A stretch of 64,000 nt of DNA from Palsa-506 sp963786975 (lineage in GTDB: Bacteria; Actinomycetota; Actinomycetes; Streptosporangiales; Streptosporangiaceae), in NCBI GenBank assembly GCA_963786975.1, contig CAWBBE010000004.1:434001-498000 (forward strand). The letters run 5' to 3'. Position 1 is the stretch's first letter. Each line of letters opens with the position of its first letter. The notes below the pieces were generated by a model that saw nothing but the letters and a program-made list of their open reading frames with translations, was not told the DNA's origin and did not search any database. The translations under genes were made by a program, and so were the position numbers. Below, in pieces: positions 61,665 to 64,000 of this stretch.

Positions 61665-64000
61665 ATGGAATTCCGGGCGCTCGGTCCGATTGAGCTTTGG
61701 TCGGCCGGGCAGCAACAGGATCTCGGCTCGGCCAGGGCGCGAGGCGTCCTGGCCATCCTCATGCTGACGCCGCGCACGATAGTGCCGGCTGATGCCCTCA
61801 TTGACCGGCTCTGGGATACCCGGCCGCCGCCGAAGGCCCGGGAGAGTCTGTCGGTCTACGTCACCCGGCTCCGGGCATCGCTCCGGCAGGCCGCCGGCGA
61901 TGGCATCCGGCTGGTGGGACGCGCGCGAGGCTACGTGCTTGACGTCGATCCCGAGTCGGTCGACCTGCATCAGTTCCGCCGGCTGCGACGGCAGGCGGAG
62001 GCACTGATTGCCAGCGGTGACTACGGTCATGCGGCCGCGATGCTGCACGAGGCGGACGGGCTCTGGCGCGGCCAGGCGCTAGCCGGGATCCGCGGCGACT
62101 GGGTGGCGCGGATGCGGGACAGCCTCGAAGAGGAGCGCCGGGCGGCCATCCTGCAGCGGGTCGAATGCGAGCTGGAGCTTGGCCGGCATGCCGACCTGAT
62201 AGGTGAGCTCCGGCAGCTGCTGGCTCAGTACCCGCTGGATGAGACCTTCACCGCGCACCAGATGGCGGCTCTTTACTGGAACGGCAGGCCGGGTGACGCA
62301 CTTAGCCTCTACCGGGAAACCCGCGGCCGCCTTATCGACGAGCAAGGCACCGAGCCCGGGCCGGTGCTGTCCGAGCTGCATCAGCGCATCCTGCGCCGGG
62401 ATCCGCAGCTTGCCGTCAGGATCGCCGACCAGGGCCCTGGCCGGCTGCCCCGGCCGGACACCCTGCCGCCCGAGCCGGTGCCGTTCGCGGGCCGCAGCGA
62501 GGAACTCGGGCTGCTCACCGGCGAGCACGGCGACACCCCCCGGATCAGCGTGATCGAGGGCATGCCCGGGGTGGGAAAGACCGCGCTGGCGGTGCATGCC
62601 GCCCGCGTTGTCTCCGGGCAGTACCCGGACGGGGTGCTCTACCTCAACCTGCACACCGGCGACCCCGGGAGTCCCTCGCTCGACCCGGCCGAGGCGCTGC
62701 ACCGGCTGCTCCGGATGCTGACCGTGCCGGCCACCCAGATACCTGCCACCGTCGGCGAGCGCGCCGCGCTGTGGCGAGCCCAGCTGAGCCGCCGTCGCGT
62801 CGTGGTGATCCTCGACAACGCGGCCAGGCATGATCAGATCCGCCCGCTGCTGCCGATGGCAGGCCGGTGCCTGATCCTGATTACCACCCGGCGCAGGCTC
62901 CCCGACCTGGCCGGCGCCCGCACGCTGACCCTCGACGTGCTGTCCGTCGAGGACGCGATCACGCTGTTCCGGCGGGTCGCGGGGCGGGGCAGGGCCCAGG
63001 ACGAGGATGCGGTCGCCGTGGCCGTGGGACTGTGCGGGCGCTTGCCGCTCGCCATCCAGCTCACCGCCAGCAGGCTCGCCCAGGACTGCCCGCCCAGGCT
63101 CGCCGACCTGATCGGGGAGCTGTCGCAGCCGCCCGCCCAGCTTGGCGGCGCAGGCGCGGCCAGCCCGGAGGTGATGTCCGCCTTCGACTTGTCCTACCGC
63201 GCGCTGGAACCCGACCACCAGCAGTTCTTCCGGCGGCTGGGGGTGAGCCCGTGCGCTCATGTCAGCCTGCCAGCCGCCGCGGCGTTAGGCGGCTGCACTC
63301 TCGCCGAGGCCGAAAAGGCCCTGGCTGCCCTGCTCGATCATCACCTGCTGGCCCGGGCCGGAGCCGACCAGTTCCGTTTCCACGACCTCATCCGCGGATA
63401 CGCGGCGGTGCGCGCCGCGCATGATGACCCCGGGCCCGAGCGGCGGCAGGCAGTCGCCCGGCTGCTTGACTACTACCTGCACACCGCCGATCAGGCTGAC
63501 CGGGTACTTTATCCGGGCCGGCGGCGGATGCCCGTGTCGGTGGCCCACCCGCCGGCCGCCAGTCCGGCATTGGGCACGCCGGAAGACGCGGCCGGCTGGC
63601 TGGACTCGGAATGGCGCAACATCCTGCAGGCCGCGCAATACGCGGGCAGGCACGAATGGAAGCGGAAATGCGCCGATCTCACCCACGTGCTGGCCGAGTT
63701 CGTGGAGATCAGGGCGTACTGGGAGGAGGCGATCGCGTCCCACACGCTGGCCCTGCAGGCCTGCCGTGACGTCACCGATCCGGCCAGGATCGCGCAGGCC
63801 TCCCTTGAGCTCAGCGTGGTGAGCCAGCAGACGGGCCGGCACGAGGCGACGCTTCCGCTGGCCGAGGACGCGGCGGCCATCTACCGGTCGCTGGCCGACC
63901 GGCGAGGCGAAGCCGAGGCCCTCGACCAGGTAGGCATGGCGCACCAGCGCGCGGCCCGTTCCCGTGAGGCGCTCGCCTATTTCCACGAGGCGAGGATCCT
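61665..64000 (+). CDS. SARP/AfsR-type regulator with BTAD and NB-ARC domains (runs off the window)
   Basis: At least 778 residues and open at the window end. Residues 1-90 are an OmpR-type winged HTH (MEFRALGPIELWSAG, RGVLAILMLTPRTIVPADALIDRLWD, LSVYVTRLRASL, GIRLVGRARGYVLDVD). Residues 100-245 are the bacterial transcriptional activator domain (LHQFRRLRRQAEAL through LSLYRETRGRLIDEQGTEPGPVLSELHQRIL). The NB-ARC ATPase begins about residue 270 (VPFAGRSEEL, Walker A EGMPGVGKTALAV, Walker B RRVVVILDNA, ILITTRRRLPDL). A TPR-like region starts near 650. AfsR-like proteins activate secondary metabolism or development genes; the target is unknown. AAGG precedes the ATG. Confidence 0.9.
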   Translation, partial: MEFRALGPIELWSAGQQQDLGSARARGVLAILMLTPRTIVPADALIDRLWDTRPPPKARESLSVYVTRLRASLRQAAGDGIRLVGRARGYVLDVDPESVDLHQFRRLRRQAEALIASGDYGHAAAMLHEADGLWRGQALAGIRGDWVARMRDSLEEERRAAILQRVECELELGRHADLIGELRQLLAQYPLDETFTAHQMAALYWNGRPGDALSLYRETRGRLIDEQGTEPGPVLSELHQRILRRDPQLAVRIADQGPGRLPRPDTLPPEPVPFAGRSEELGLLTGEHGDTPRISVIEGMPGVGKTALAVHAARVVSGQYPDGVLYLNLHTGDPGSPSLDPAEALHRLLRMLTVPATQIPATVGERAALWRAQLSRRRVVVILDNAARHDQIRPLLPMAGRCLILITTRRRLPDLAGARTLTLDVLSVEDAITLFRRVAGRGRAQDEDAVAVAVGLCGRLPLAIQLTASRLAQDCPPRLADLIGELSQPPAQLGGAGAASPEVMSAFDLSYRALEPDHQQFFRRLGVSPCAHVSLPAAAALGGCTLAEAEKALAALLDHHLLARAGADQFRFHDLIRGYAAVRAAHDDPGPERRQAVARLLDYYLHTADQADRVLYPGRRRMPVSVAHPPAASPALGTPEDAAGWLDSEWRNILQAAQYAGRHEWKRKCADLTHVLAEFVEIRAYWEEAIASHTLALQACRDVTDPARIAQASLELSVVSQQTGRHEATLPLAEDAAAIYRSLADRRGEAEALDQVGMAHQRAARSREALAYFHEARI

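Overview
The window is about 72-73% G+C. It carries marker families of spore-forming or filamentous actinomycetes: a WhiB-like protein, a SARP/AfsR-type regulator, a transglycosylase of the Rpf/lysozyme-fold type, a PadR regulon, an AdoB12 (CarH/LitR-type) photoreceptor and Tat-exported proteins. It also has many GTG starts and several promoters whose -10 box lies only 6-9 nt before the start codon (leaderless mRNAs). I infer an actinomycete of the Streptosporangiales/Streptomycetales kind and cannot name a species. No rRNA, tRNA, CRISPR array, transposase or prophage was seen.

Layout. 0-5.7 kb: a monooxygenase-fold protein, a frameshifted LuxR-type ATPase regulator, a Tat-exported peptide and a DUF4331 protein. 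5.9-7.5 kb: a membrane-protein remnant, then a YafY-like regulator that has lost its WYL core. It is divergent from a conserved small gene across a perfect 14-bp inverted repeat. 7.6-13.2 kb: an ECF-like sigma factor overlapping a 166-aa partner, an intracellular subtilisin with a Cys/His-rich tail, and a divergent TPR-CHAT (caspase-like) protein. This is the most system-like block in the window. 13.5-19 kb: acetyltransferase, SRPBCC-MarR pair, zinc alcohol dehydrogenase, LigAB-type extradiol dioxygenase, VOC protein. 19.1-31.1 kb: beta-phosphoglucomutase-like HAD and two GH65 disaccharide phosphorylases (the first broken), then an operon of a flavin/Fe-S NAD(P)H oxidoreductase, pyruvate:ferredoxin oxidoreductase and a dihydroorotate-dehydrogenase-like flavoprotein. 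A DosR/DevR-like hypoxia box lies upstream of that operon.

31-48.7 kb: secreted M1 metallopeptidase, helicase, a non-standard seryl-tRNA synthetase, a kinase / pseudo-kinase / response-regulator operon, an ornithine-decarboxylase-type enzyme, an AI-2E family transporter, an RNA methylase, an RSH-like HD hydrolase, a beta-lactamase-like protein, a cupin and a membrane protein. 48.7-58 kb: PadR operon, a HEPN-like protein, a GH3 gene lacking its barrel, the CarH-like regulator divergent from a WhiB-like gene over three 11-bp direct repeats, a CaCA cation exchanger, a transglycosylase, and a ParA-RHH pair. 58.4-64 kb: pirin, MsrA, a small membrane peptide and a SARP regulator running off the end.

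Two cautions apply. At least a dozen genes contain single-base frameshifts, all in G/C-rich runs, while several of the longest genes are intact; sequencing indels are as likely as true decay. Intergenic regions are rich in short tandem repeats of 9-18 bp. Functional themes are redox/hypoxia metabolism, light and stress sensing, and a protease/caspase-like signalling module.
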